A program made the translations under genes and the position numbers. A stretch of DNA of 64,000 nucleotides from Methylobacterium sp. WL119 (lineage in GTDB: Bacteria > Pseudomonadota > Alphaproteobacteria > Rhizobiales > Beijerinckiaceae): the NCBI RefSeq assembly GCF_008039875.1, contig NZ_VRUU01000007.1:1-64000 (forward strand), given 5' to 3'. The notes beneath the pieces are model-generated. The model worked only from the letters and a program-made list of their open reading frames with translations. It searched no databases and had not been told where the DNA came from. Positions 52,323 through 61,581 of the stretch are shown piece after piece; position 1 is the stretch's first letter; every line of letters begins with the position of its first letter.

Positions 52323-54746
52323 TCAGCCGGCGCTTGGGTGGGGCGAGTCCGAATTGCGCCGGCGGTCGCGGACGAGCGCGGCGTTCTCGGCGTCCAGCAT
52401 CATCTGGAGCCAGCCCGGCGTCGCATCCTCGACCTTCGGCACCGGCTTCGCGCTCCGGACGGTGATCTCCGACGATCCGACGTTGGCGGCCGGCTCGGCG
52501 CGGGCGCCGTCGACGAGCCGGCGATGCATCATCACCGTGCGGGGAAGCGGCACCTCGACCTGGGGCGCTGCGGCGGGGACCGGTGCCGGGTTGCCCTTGA
52601 GCAGGTACGCCGCCGCGCGCACCGGGCCGACGACTCCCCACCAGACGAACTGCAGGATCCCGGCGAGGAGGTTCTTGTGACCGCGCCGGCGCTGCTGGAA
52701 CCGGGCCATCGCGTCCGCGTCGCCGTACATGAGGTCGGCGAGGACGAAGTACGCCTCGGGCGGCAGGGTCTCGAAGTCGAGCCGCCACACGGATTCCTCG
52801 CCGGACGCCGTCATCGCCGTGAGCCGCACCGGGATCGCGGCCCGGACGGCCTCCGCGGACAGCCCGTCGCGCGGCGGAACCGAAAGCAGGCCCGCGTTGG
52901 TGTCGGTGCTCCGCTGCATCGGAACCACGGCATCCATGCGGACTTGGCAGCCGGCGCTCGAGATGCGCTCGACGGCCACGTCGACCGCCATTCCGTTGAG
53001 GGTGAGGACGGCGCGGCGGTCGACGGCCAGCGACGGGCTGGTCTCAGTCTGGCGCCGCTCGGCCGCAACGCCCAGAGCGGCACCGGCGGTGATCAGGTTG
53101 AAGCCGTTCCACAGGCCGACCACGAGCATCAGGTTGGTGACGCCCGGCTCGAACAGGTAGCGATAGCTCGCCACGCAACAGCCCGTCAGCAGGACCGCGA
53201 ACACCAGGAAGAAGGGCAGCGCCAGGGGGGAGAGCTGGTCGCGGTCCAGCGTCACGTTCTTGGCCGTCACCTTGAACTGGGGCCTGCGCGGCGACAGGAT
53301 GACCGCCGCCGTCGCCCGGATCAGGAACAGGCCCTGGACGTATTCGTACAGCTCCGACACGAACGGCCAGCGCACGCGGCCATAGAGATAGTTCTGCATC
53401 ATCAAATTGACGAGGATGTAGGTCGCCGTATAGGCCACCGCCTCGTCCACGTTCGCGATGACGATCTTCATATCGAGGAAGATGTACAGCAGCGGCGCGA
53501 TCATGAAGATCAGGCGCGGAATCGGGAAGAACCAGAACGTCATGCTCGACAGGTAGCACAGGCGCTGGATCGGCTTGAGGCCGCGCTTGAACATCGGGTT
53601 CTTCAGAAGCATGATCTGGAGCATGCCCTGGCACCAGCGCGAGCGCTGGCCGATGAAGTCCGAGAGCGTCGCCGGCTGAAGCCCGGCGATCAGCGTCTTG
53701 TCGACGTAGACGCTGGTCCAACCGCGCGAATGGAGCTCGAAGGCGGTCTCGCAATCCTCGGTGATGGTCACGCCCGAGAAGCCGCCGGCCTCCTCCAGGG
53801 CGGTCCGGCGAAGGAGCGCGGCCGAGCCGCAGAAGAACGAGCCGTTCCACTTGTCGAGGCCGCGCTGGCCGATCGCGTAGAACATCTCGTTCTCCGACGG
53901 CATGCGATCGAAGGTGGCGAGGTTCCGTTCCACCGGGTCGGGATTGAGGAAGGCGTGCGGCGTCTGCACGAGGAACAGCTTCGGATCCTCGGCGAAGTGG
54001 CCGACGGTGTCGCGCAGGAAGGAGCGGAACGGCACGTGGTCGGCGTCGAGCACCACCACGACCTCGCCGCCGGAATTCTGGAGACCGTTGTTGAGGTTGC
54101 CCGCTTTCGCGTGCAGGTTGCGCCGCCGGGTCAGGTAGGAGACGCCGAGCTCCGCACAGAGCGTCTGCAGGTCCGCCCTGCGCGTGCGCGCCTCCTGCGC
54201 GGCCGCCAGATCGGAATCGGTGCATTTCTGATCGGTCCCGCCGTCGTCCAGAAGCCAGACCGTGAGCTTGCCGGCCGGGTAATCGAGGGAGCGGGCCGCC
54301 GCCAGCGTCGTGGCGAGGATGTGCCGGTCCTCGTTGTAGCTCGGCACGAAGATGTCGACGGTCGGCAGGTCCGCATCGTCATCCGCCGGCACGAGGGCGC
54401 GCGTCAGCGGATCGGCGTTCACGATCAGGCTGACCATGAGGATGTAGAAGCAATAGACCTCGGCCAGCGCCAGCGTCACGCCCGCGGCGAAGCCGAACGG
54501 ATCGGTCGTTGGCGGCAGCGTGCTCGACAGGCGCCAGTAGAGGTAGCGCAGCACGATGAGGCTGCCGACCGCCAGGAACACCGAACGCCCGACCTGGCCC
54601 CGCGCGAACAGCCAGAGGAGGATCATCAGACCGATCGCGCCGAGGCTCATCTCCAGCTGGATCGAGGTTCCGACCGGCTGTGCCAGCAGAAGCAGCACCA
54701 CGGCAGCACTCACAAGCCAGGCTGCACGCACGAGGACGGATGTCAC
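52323..54746 (-). CDS. bcsA: Cellulose synthase catalytic subunit BcsA with unusual PilZ domain
   Basis: The 807-residue inner-membrane GT2 enzyme makes beta-1,4-glucan from UDP-glucose. All catalytic motifs are present: VPSYNED, LLDDGG, DADHVP, FFCGSAALLRR, ITEDCETA and QRSRWCQG. About eight membrane helices flank them. The C-terminal PilZ domain departs from the c-di-GMP consensus. Where ERRQxRxxPR is expected, the protein reads ERRQTETSPS (563-572). Where DxSxxG is expected, it reads RISSAG (594-599). Allosteric c-di-GMP binding may therefore be lost. The GTG at 54746 is preferred (GAGGA nine bases before); TTG 54767 is possible. It begins the bcsA-B-Z-TPR-N operon. Confidence 0.94.
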   Translation of the reverse strand: MTSVLVRAAWLVSAAVVLLLLAQPVGTSIQLEMSLGAIGLMILLWLFARGQVGRSVFLAVGSLIVLRYLYWRLSSTLPPTTDPFGFAAGVTLALAEVYCFYILMVSLIVNADPLTRALVPADDDADLPTVDIFVPSYNEDRHILATTLAAARSLDYPAGKLTVWLLDDGGTDQKCTDSDLAAAQEARTRRADLQTLCAELGVSYLTRRRNLHAKAGNLNNGLQNSGGEVVVVLDADHVPFRSFLRDTVGHFAEDPKLFLVQTPHAFLNPDPVERNLATFDRMPSENEMFYAIGQRGLDKWNGSFFCGSAALLRRTALEEAGGFSGVTITEDCETAFELHSRGWTSVYVDKTLIAGLQPATLSDFIGQRSRWCQGMLQIMLLKNPMFKRGLKPIQRLCYLSSMTFWFFPIPRLIFMIAPLLYIFLDMKIVIANVDEAVAYTATYILVNLMMQNYLYGRVRWPFVSELYEYVQGLFLIRATAAVILSPRRPQFKVTAKNVTLDRDQLSPLALPFFLVFAVLLTGCCVASYRYLFEPGVTNLMLVVGLWNGFNLITAGAALGVAAERRQTETSPSLAVDRRAVLTLNGMAVDVAVERISSAGCQVRMDAVVPMQRSTDTNAGLLSVPPRDGLSAEAVRAAIPVRLTAMTASGEESVWRLDFETLPPEAYFVLADLMYGDADAMARFQQRRRGHKNLLAGILQFVWWGVVGPVRAAAYLLKGNPAPVPAAAPQVEVPLPRTVMMHRRLVDGARAEPAANVGSSEITVRSAKPVPKVEDATPGWLQMMLDAENAALVRDRRRNSDSPHPSAG

Positions 54747-54856
54747 GGGCTCGATTCCTCGAATCAAAGAATGTCGCGCATCGCGGAAGTCTCGGATGCA
54801 GGCACGGTTACTGCCGGATTGCGGCGCTCAACGGTTGTCTTTCGGCCGGAGGTTCA

Positions 54857-55609
54857 TCAGAAGGCTGCTCGACCTTCGACGCTGGTGTAATAACCACCCT
54901 TTTGGATCCGATCATATGCGTAGCCGGCGCCAACGGAGAACTTCATTGGCCCAATGGTGAATCCGGTAAGATGAGCGCCCAATCGCCACTGGTTGAAGAA
55001 CGCATCACCCAGCAGCGTCGCCTCCGGGCCGACGAAGACACCATCGGCCACGGCAAAACCCGCCCGCATGCGGACATAGTAGGCGCTGAACAGCGTCGAA
55101 TAAGAGGCGTTGGCGGCGAACAGAGTGTTCGCCGTCGGATTGAGATAGAGATCGGCGGCGACCTTCGCGCCGATGCCGGTTCCGAGCACGGGATTGTTCG
55201 GATCGATGACGGACAGCGAATTGCTGCGGATGTTCACGCCGACGTAACCGGCGAGCGCGGCCTGCTGCCAGATCCATTCATAGCCCAGCATGGCGGTGCC
55301 CTCCTCCTGCTCGCCGCGCACGGTGCGGCCGGTGGAGGACGGATAGGAATACGTACCGGCCACGCCCTGCAGCCGGATGCGCGGACCGCTCTCGTTGAGC
55401 GGGGTCACGGGCGCGATCGTCGCGGTGACGACACCGAACGCCGAGCTGTTCGAGGTCACGGTGGCTGCGGAGTCGATCGCGACGATGTAGTCGTCCTGCA
55501 CGGATTCCCGTTCCGCGCCGGTGTACCAGTCGGCCGCCGCGACGACGTTCGGCGTAGCCAACGTCGCAATTGCTCCGAAGACACAGAGACCAGCGCGAAT
55601 CTTCGTCAT
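54857..55609 (-). CDS. bcsS: Cellulose biosynthesis protein BcsS (outer-membrane barrel-like)
   Basis: The 250-residue protein has a signal peptide (CVFGAIATLATPNVVAAA) and beta-rich, aromatic-rich strands up to a C-terminal aromatic residue (EGRAAF), as in small outer-membrane barrels. GYEWIWQQAALAGYVG and FSAYYVRMRAGFAVADGVFVG match BcsS, from memory, an accessory protein of alphaproteobacterial cellulose loci. It lies 110 bases upstream of bcsA on the same strand and probably shares or feeds its promoter. It might supply the outer-membrane passage that the TPR protein lacks; this is inference. Confidence 0.8.
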   Translation of the reverse strand: MTKIRAGLCVFGAIATLATPNVVAAADWYTGAERESVQDDYIVAIDSAATVTSNSSAFGVVTATIAPVTPLNESGPRIRLQGVAGTYSYPSSTGRTVRGEQEEGTAMLGYEWIWQQAALAGYVGVNIRSNSLSVIDPNNPVLGTGIGAKVAADLYLNPTANTLFAANASYSTLFSAYYVRMRAGFAVADGVFVGPEATLLGDAFFNQWRLGAHLTGFTIGPMKFSVGAGYAYDRIQKGGYYTSVEGRAAF

Positions 55610-56480
55610 GATGTCGTCCGAGGGTGCAGGCGGATCATCGCGGCGCGCCGATGTCCCGCGGCACAAAGAGCTTCATAAGGATTAAAGGATGGTTAACGCC
55701 CAATATCTGGGACCTCTAAATGTGCTTTGATTATTCAACCATTGGTTGTAGTGGCGATATATTGCCCAGATCTGCAGTCTAAATTTGCTGACTTTGTAGG
55801 CTTTCTGCGCGGATCACGCTGCTGAATTGAGGCCGTGCTGCCTATAGAATGTCTCAGGCGATCAGGTGCAACGTTTCAGACGGGAAGCTGTCGGTAAGTC
55901 AATCTTCGAGCTGGAACACGCACAGGTAAGACCTGCCCGGAGATCCGGAACCAAGAGGTGGCGACACCGGTCGCAATCGACTCCGTGACATCGGTGCGCT
56001 CGTCGGCGGTGACGACGCCGATAGAAGGTTGGACGCCGATCCGGACGGGCTCACGATCCAAAGCTCCGCCGGCAATACGCTATGTCGCCCCCCCTGATCG
56101 ACGAGAGAGGGACGATGTTTCCTTCCGGCTGGTCCGCGACAGGATGCGCGTCGCGAATCTGCGCCGGCCGGGCAGGACGCCCTGTGGCCTTTTTCCTACA
56201 CTTAGGAAATTCCGTGCAACACGGCGCTTCGACGCGGCGAAGGGAACCTCGCGCCGAAGCGGAGATCAAGACCCTCCACGCGCTCGATCAATGAACGGGC
56301 GTGAAAAGGATCGATCGCCTTCATTCGGCGCGATAGATCGACGTCGTCAGGAACCGAAGACCGTGCAGCCCGCCGCAACGCGGAGCTGTGTTCCGGTCGG
56401 GAGACGGACAACTCCAGATCAGCGCAAGCGATCGGGACGTCGACTTCGAGCGAACCGGCGTCCCCGTGCCCGGTCAGGCA
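55610..56480. other. 871-base region upstream of the cellulose genes
   Basis: No convincing gene is seen. Bases 55670-55830 are AT-rich and probably hold the bcsS/bcs promoter, including the inverted repeat at 55736. Bases 55900-56480 are GC-rich with only Arg-rich frames. The sensor gene ends at the right edge, reading toward the promoter region. Confidence 0.45.
55736..55748. promoter_or_regulatory. Inverted repeat CAACC-ATT-GGTTG upstream of bcsS
   Basis: A perfect 5-bp inverted repeat with a 3-bp centre in an AT-rich stretch, 127-139 bases before the bcsS start. The same core (CAACC-N3-GGTTG) lies upstream of the type I repeat protein at 5172. No third copy was noticed by eye. Confidence 0.45.
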
Positions 56481-58937
56481 TCACGCTGCATCGGCGCGGC
56501 GCGACGGCTTGGTCGCGCCGGCGAGGGCATCGACGAGATCCTGCGAGCTGAACGGCTTGCGCAGTGTTTGGACCGCAGCGTTGCCCCGGAGAGGGATCGC
56601 GTCGGGTGCCATCAGCACGATGGCCGTCGCCGGATGCGTGCGCGACACGACGTCGGCCAGAAAGACCCCGTCCACCGCCGGCATCGCGTGCGCGCACAGC
56701 AGGACCGCGTAGGCGCGGGACTCGGCGAGAGCCTCGCTCGCCTCCTCCGTTGACGCCACGGGCGTCACCGCATAGCCGCGACCGATCAGGCTCTCGGCCG
56801 TCGAGGCGCGAAGGACGGCATCGGGCTCGACGAGCAGGACCTGTTCCGCCTCACGGGCGGGATCGGATGGCACAAGGCTCTCCCGTGCGATCGGGAACGT
56901 CAGGGTGATGGTGATGCTCGCGTTCGCAGTCGCGACGCCGATGGCCCCACCGATCGCGTCCATCTGGCCCCGGACCGCGGCGACGCCACGATCGGCCCGG
57001 AAGCCGTCCGGGGCCGAGAATCGGGCCCGCAGGCCGATCTGGGCGTCGCCGTGATCAGACGCCTCCTCGACCGAAAGCGTCACGATCGCATCGGTCGGGA
57101 GGGAGGCGCGTGCATCGCTGGCGACGTTGAGCAGGGCGACTTCCAATTCGCGAATGCCGCATGCGAGCTTCGGCAGGGTGCCCGCCCACGGCGTCAGCAC
57201 GAGCCCGGGCAAGATCGCCGCGCGGATGAAGTCGACGGTCTCGGTCACGACGCGCGCGGCGTCGCCGTTCTGCACGACCGGGCTGTCGGGTTGGACGAGC
57301 GCCAACATGCGCTTCAAGAGTGCGGAACCACGGGCGACATCGCGCCGTGCGGTCTCCATCGCGTTGTCATCCGCGAAGGCGGCATCGTTTTCGATGTTGC
57401 GCAGGTCGGCCCAGATCGCGTCGAGGGCGCCGCCGATGTCGTGCGCGATCCCCGCGACGATCGCCTGTGCCGGGAAGGCGGCCGGCGGTTCACCGACCTC
57501 CGCCAGCACGGCCCCCGGCGCGACCGATCCGGTGGACGGCGCGGGAAGGGCGACCTGGGCGATCTCACGCGTCAAGGCGTGGAGACGGACCGGTTGCCCG
57601 TTGAGCGCGACGGCGGTGAGGCGCAGGACCAGGCGGCGGCCTGCACTGTCATCGGGACCGGCGAAAGAACGAATGACCGCCTCTCGGATGGAGCCGGGCT
57701 CCTCGCACACGGCGCGCATCGTGTTCTTGAGCAGCGCGCGGTCGTCGACCTCGATCCGCGCGAGCATCTCCTCGAGCGTACACGCCCGCTCGGCGGCATT
57801 CTCGACCGCGGCGGCCGCGCCGTCTGCCCAGGTCACCTGCCCGTTCCGCAGGTCGACCTCCCAACTCGTGAAGCCCCCGAGCAGCCTCGCCGAGCGGACG
57901 CGGTCGCGGCTGCGTGCCAGGGCTCCCCGGGACTCCCCGAGCAGGCGCTCCCGTCCTTGGCTCCGTCCGATGCAGGCGCCGACGGCATCGGCCAGGTTGG
58001 CGAGATCGGCGGTGGGCACATCACGACGGAGCAGATCCACCCGGTCCTGACGGGCCGCGTCGGCGATCCGTTGCACGTTGCGGCCGAGCCGTCCCCCGAC
58101 CGCGCCGCCGATATAAGCCGCGCCGAGGGCCGCCGCGGCGAGGGCGAGGAACGTGGCGGGGCCTGCGCCCGCGGCGTCCTCGACGAGATCGCGCTGTTTG
58201 ACCGAAACGATCCACCCGAGCCCGGCGCCTTCGGCGATGGCTGCGGTGGCCTCATGGGTTCGACCCACCTGCGCCAAGCCGGTCGACCGATGAAGCGTAC
58301 GCCCGCCGGCATTCATGACTTGAATGGCGGAGTCGCGTGCCGCACCCCCGAGGTTGCGGCGCAGGGCGGCGACCACCTCCTGGATCCAGTCCGGCTTGAG
58401 CTGGACCGCGAGGACGCCGATCTCCGTTGTGCCGCCGGCGCGAACGGGCGCGCCGATGATCACGTTCGGCGGGACGTCGCCGCCCGTGCGGGTGCGATCG
58501 CTCGCGTCGCCGATCACGATCCCGGATAGGCCGCGCGAAAACCAGGTCGTCCCGGACACGTCGGCGCCGGCGAGCGATCCGCTCGCGGTGACCAGCACGC
58601 GACCGCTCCTGTCGGCGACGAGGATGTCGGCATATCCCGGATGAAGAGCACGCCAGCGTCCGAGGACTTGCTGGACCGTCGTCCCGTTCCCATCGCGCCC
58701 GAGCACCGTGTTTTCCGCAGCAAGGCTGACATCACGCCCGACCGTCGCCAATTCCTCGCTCAGCCTGTCGGAAATCAGGTTCGCCGTACGACGGACGTCC
58801 GCTTCGCTCCTGCGCGCAGTCTCCGCAGCATCTTCAGAGCCGACGAGCAGCACGCAGGCACCGCCGGCAAGCACCGCGACCAGGAGGATCGCGGCCAGCA
58901 GGACCCGAAGCGAAATCGATCGTCCCATATGCATCAT
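56481..58937 (-). CDS. Membrane sensor hybrid histidine kinase, apparently degenerate
   Basis: The 818-residue protein has an N-terminal membrane helix (LRVLLAAILLVAVLAGGACVL), a double-Cache-like periplasmic domain (about 35-260), a second helix (FLALAAAALGAAYIGG) and a PAS-like region (about 340-460). An HisKA-like helix carries His499 (GIAHDIGG). The ATPase domain keeps an N-box (NVASDAR), but the G1 and G2 boxes (DxGxG, GLGL) are not recognisable. The C-terminal receiver reads LLCAHAMPAVDG, with Cys748 in place of the phospho-acceptor Asp. It may be a pseudokinase or scaffold. It lies upstream of the cellulose genes on the same strand, with 871 bases between. Confidence 0.8.
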   Translation of the reverse strand: MMHMGRSISLRVLLAAILLVAVLAGGACVLLVGSEDAAETARRSEADVRRTANLISDRLSEELATVGRDVSLAAENTVLGRDGNGTTVQQVLGRWRALHPGYADILVADRSGRVLVTASGSLAGADVSGTTWFSRGLSGIVIGDASDRTRTGGDVPPNVIIGAPVRAGGTTEIGVLAVQLKPDWIQEVVAALRRNLGGAARDSAIQVMNAGGRTLHRSTGLAQVGRTHEATAAIAEGAGLGWIVSVKQRDLVEDAAGAGPATFLALAAAALGAAYIGGAVGGRLGRNVQRIADAARQDRVDLLRRDVPTADLANLADAVGACIGRSQGRERLLGESRGALARSRDRVRSARLLGGFTSWEVDLRNGQVTWADGAAAAVENAAERACTLEEMLARIEVDDRALLKNTMRAVCEEPGSIREAVIRSFAGPDDSAGRRLVLRLTAVALNGQPVRLHALTREIAQVALPAPSTGSVAPGAVLAEVGEPPAAFPAQAIVAGIAHDIGGALDAIWADLRNIENDAAFADDNAMETARRDVARGSALLKRMLALVQPDSPVVQNGDAARVVTETVDFIRAAILPGLVLTPWAGTLPKLACGIRELEVALLNVASDARASLPTDAIVTLSVEEASDHGDAQIGLRARFSAPDGFRADRGVAAVRGQMDAIGGAIGVATANASITITLTFPIARESLVPSDPAREAEQVLLVEPDAVLRASTAESLIGRGYAVTPVASTEEASEALAESRAYAVLLCAHAMPAVDGVFLADVVSRTHPATAIVLMAPDAIPLRGNAAVQTLRKPFSSQDLVDALAGATKPSRRADAA

Positions 58938-59008
58938 CTACGCCCAAAGAGGCTTGTCGCCATCCGGTCAAGCAGATCAGCAATTCGATAGACATGGTTA
59001 AAGAACGG

Positions 59009-59341
59009 TTAATGATCTCCCACATCTAAGAAAATAGACCTTTCGACAAAAGTTCCGATCGGCGCGCCCCTGGGTTGCAAAGTTGCGGCAGCAATCCGGT
59101 ACATCGCAGTGACGATGGCCGAAACCCTTTTCTGCCGATCCAAATCCAGCAGCCCGAACGATGAGCGGATCAATTCACCCTCGGCAGGATCGCGATACCG
59201 AAATGTGAAGGCCAAGCCCATGCTGCTCAGAGGATCACCGCGTGACATCACCGGCCTCGCGTGGATGGCCAGAGGTCGACCGGCAGGCGAGATCCGAGTG
59301 ACGCCGTAGGACCTGGCGAGCATTCTCAGCGCTCTCTTCAT
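59009..59341 (-). CDS. Small hypothetical protein
   Basis: A 110-residue frame with no signal peptide (SYGVTRISPAGRPLAI, then MGLAFTFRYRDP and DLDRQKRVSAIVTAMYR). The second half is loosely reminiscent of the end of a PilZ domain (strand, short acidic turn, helix), but the similarity is too weak to name. There is no strong ribosome site. It lies 71 bases upstream of the sensor gene on the same strand and might be a remnant. Confidence 0.4.
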   Translation of the reverse strand: MKRALRMLARSYGVTRISPAGRPLAIHARPVMSRGDPLSSMGLAFTFRYRDPAEGELIRSSFGLLDLDRQKRVSAIVTAMYRIAAATLQPRGAPIGTFVERSIFLDVGDH

Positions 59342-59806
59342 GGGACGGAATCAGGTGACTGATTGGCTCCGTCGGGGCGGCACTTCCATGGGAACCTGGC
59401 ACAGAACGCGGCCTTCGCAGCGCAGCATTTCCAAACATTATCAAAGTCTTGAATAAAATCATGTCGCGCGCGCAGACGCTTGGGCTCTCACCGCGTCGCC
59501 GCAGCCTCGATCAAGCGCCGGCTCTTGCTTGATCGGACATCTCGACGACGATAGTGAAACCCTCGGACGTGGCGTCGAACCAAAAGACGAACCTCTTCGA
59601 GCCGGTGAACCAAGCTGAGAGACGGCTGCTCCCGACAATCTGCTCGGCGGCAATTTCGCGCCAGTTTCCATTCGGCTCCGAAGCGCGGACCTACAACCAA
59701 AGCGCTCCCCCAAATCGCCATTGAGCCCGCAGATGATCCGTACGACAACACCCGCAACGAGATAAGATCTATTCCAAAAGGGCATGTGAGGAAGGCGAAT
59801 ATTGTC
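59342..59806. other. 465-base region holding a short coding-like fragment
   Basis: There is no complete gene. On the minus strand bases 59511-59690 are open and read like protein (NWREIAAEQIVGSS, AWFTGSKRFVFWFDATSEGF), but the frame is preceded by TAG and has no usual start codon. It is possibly the 3' remnant of a lost gene. The acyltransferase leader (GAGGAAGG) is at the right end. Confidence 0.35.
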
Positions 59807-61075
59807 ATGCCGGATCGGACTGCAAACAATCTTGCGACGGATAGCGATCTCGCCAAAATCGATGCGGGATTACCACAGCGCTTGCATGCTCTCGACGCGG
59901 TTCGTGGCCTTGCAGCCGCCATCGTGCTCAATCATCACTGCCTTACGATCATTCCCGCTTACAGCGACTATTTCTACTCCGACTGGACAACGGAAGCGAG
60001 ATCCGTCACGGAATATATCCTGTTCTATACCCCGGCGAGGATTTTTTGGTCGGGCTATGAAGCGGTCACGCTCTTCTATGTCCTGAGTGGCTTGGTGCTG
60101 GCTTTGCCTTGGATCGAAGGACACCCTCCGCAGTATCGCGCATTCTTGGTCAAGCGCATCTCCCGAATTTATCTTCCGTATGTTGCGATTATTGCGATTG
60201 CGGCCGTTGCAGTCTATTTTCTTCAGCCGATTTTTCATATTTCCGGGGGCAGCAATTGGATCAATACCGAAACGTGGTCGGCACCTGTTACGATCGAAAA
60301 CCTCGTGCAGCATGCACTGATGCTGGGGCAGACGAACTTCCGCCTCAACGGAGCTGTTCATTCCCTTGTTTGGGAAATGCGTGTCTCGCTCCTGTTTCCT
60401 CTGCTTATGATACCCATGATCTCATGGAAATGGAGAGCATCATTAATTCTTATCATGGTATGCTTTCTCATCGTCGCAGCAATACACGTCCTCCTCAGAT
60501 CCGTGCCTGAGAATTCATTGACCGGAACCATTTTGTGGGAACTCCAACATACTGCCTATTACACGATATTTTTTGTCATCGGCGCCTCGATGGCCCTCAA
60601 TCTGGATAGAATCCGGCGGTTCTTCGAGACGACCTCAAAATACCACGCTGGCGAGTTCGTGATGTGTGCCGGCCTGCTTATGGTTCAAACTCATTGGTCG
60701 CAGACACACGCCTTTCACAATATTGGCGTCGCAACCGGATCGGTTTTCGTCATATCCGCAGCACTCGCGCCAGGTCGGATCGAACGCTTTTTATTGGCTC
60801 CGCCGCTACAATTCCTGGGAAGGATTTCATACAGCGTCTACCTCGTGCAAGTGCCAATCCTGGCGGCCGTCACGTTTTTTCTCCAAAACATCCTTCCCCT
60901 TTGGTCCATGATAATTATTGTCTATCCCTTAGTATTGACGAGTGGCTGGGCCTTTCATGTTCTGATTGCCGAACCGTGCGCGCGGCTTGGAAAGCGCATC
61001 ACGAGGCTGCGACAGCAAAATCCGCAACGTCCGATATCGATCAAACAAATTGCGTCGAGTCGCGTCCAATCATGA
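59807..61075 (+). CDS. Acyltransferase 3 family membrane protein
   Basis: The 422-residue protein has about 10 membrane helices and the family start RLHALDAVRGLAAAIVLNHHC, with the His used by acyltransferase-3 enzymes. LFYVLSGLVLALPW, KRISRIYLPYVAI and FLGRISYSVYLVQVP are also typical. Such enzymes add acetyl, succinyl or other groups to surface polysaccharides. ATG 59807 follows GAGGAAGG; GTG 59786 is an alternative. Base composition is clearly AT-richer than the rest of the window, with AT third positions, so it was probably acquired horizontally. It could modify the polysaccharide made by the genes to its left. Confidence 0.88.
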   Translation: MPDRTANNLATDSDLAKIDAGLPQRLHALDAVRGLAAAIVLNHHCLTIIPAYSDYFYSDWTTEARSVTEYILFYTPARIFWSGYEAVTLFYVLSGLVLALPWIEGHPPQYRAFLVKRISRIYLPYVAIIAIAAVAVYFLQPIFHISGGSNWINTETWSAPVTIENLVQHALMLGQTNFRLNGAVHSLVWEMRVSLLFPLLMIPMISWKWRASLILIMVCFLIVAAIHVLLRSVPENSLTGTILWELQHTAYYTIFFVIGASMALNLDRIRRFFETTSKYHAGEFVMCAGLLMVQTHWSQTHAFHNIGVATGSVFVISAALAPGRIERFLLAPPLQFLGRISYSVYLVQVPILAAVTFFLQNILPLWSMIIIVYPLVLTSGWAFHVLIAEPCARLGKRITRLRQQNPQRPISIKQIASSRVQS

Positions 61076-61196
61076 AGCGACGGCCGAATCGTTTTGTATC
61101 CTGCGGCATTGCTGCTGTTTCGACATCCTAGCGGTGTGAAGCGGGCGGATGCTCGCCGGATGGCGGTTCAGGGATTTTGGACGGTACGGGCAGCCG

Positions 61197-61581
61197 TCAC
61201 GTCCGCCCGCGACTGTTCAGCCGCGCGCAGCGCCGCCTTTTACGGGTGATGCCTTGCCGGGCGAAGATTCGAGCCAGCGCGCCTGTGCTGGTTGCCACGC
61301 CCTGCACGGCCCGGGCATCGCGCAGTTCGTCCAGACAGATCGCAGGATGCGCTTCGTAAGTTGCTTGGATCGGATCGGCTTGGACCTCGATGGCCTGCGA
61401 GCGCCGATCGCTGCGCTGCGCCCACGATGCGATCTGTCCCTCCTCCCGCACGCGCTTCGCCCAGCGGCTGGCACGCGACACGCTGACTTCGAAGCGGGCG
61501 GCGGAGCCATGGCAGGTCGCGCCTCCCCGTCAGGGTCGCAACAACCCGCTCGCGCCGATTGATCAACAGGGATGACGGCAT
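61197..61581 (-). pseudogene. IS630-family transposase remnant (N-terminal part, frameshifted)
   Basis: On the minus strand the first frame reads LLINRRERVVATLTGR, then the match continues in another frame with SRASRWAKRVREEGQIASWA, YEAHPAICLDELRDA and VATSTGALARIFARQGITRK. These are the helix-turn-helix and linker parts of IS630 transposases as remembered. At least one frameshift lies near 61500-61530. The DDE catalytic half is missing to the left. It marks an old insertion just after the acyltransferase gene. Confidence 0.75.

Noticed and set aside
49623..54890. Very long plus-strand open frame opposite bcsA/bcsB/bcsZ (about 1755 codons)
   Set aside because: It is antisense to clearly recognised bcs genes, rich in Arg, Gly and Asp, without a ribosome site or domain. 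High GC keeps such shadow frames open.
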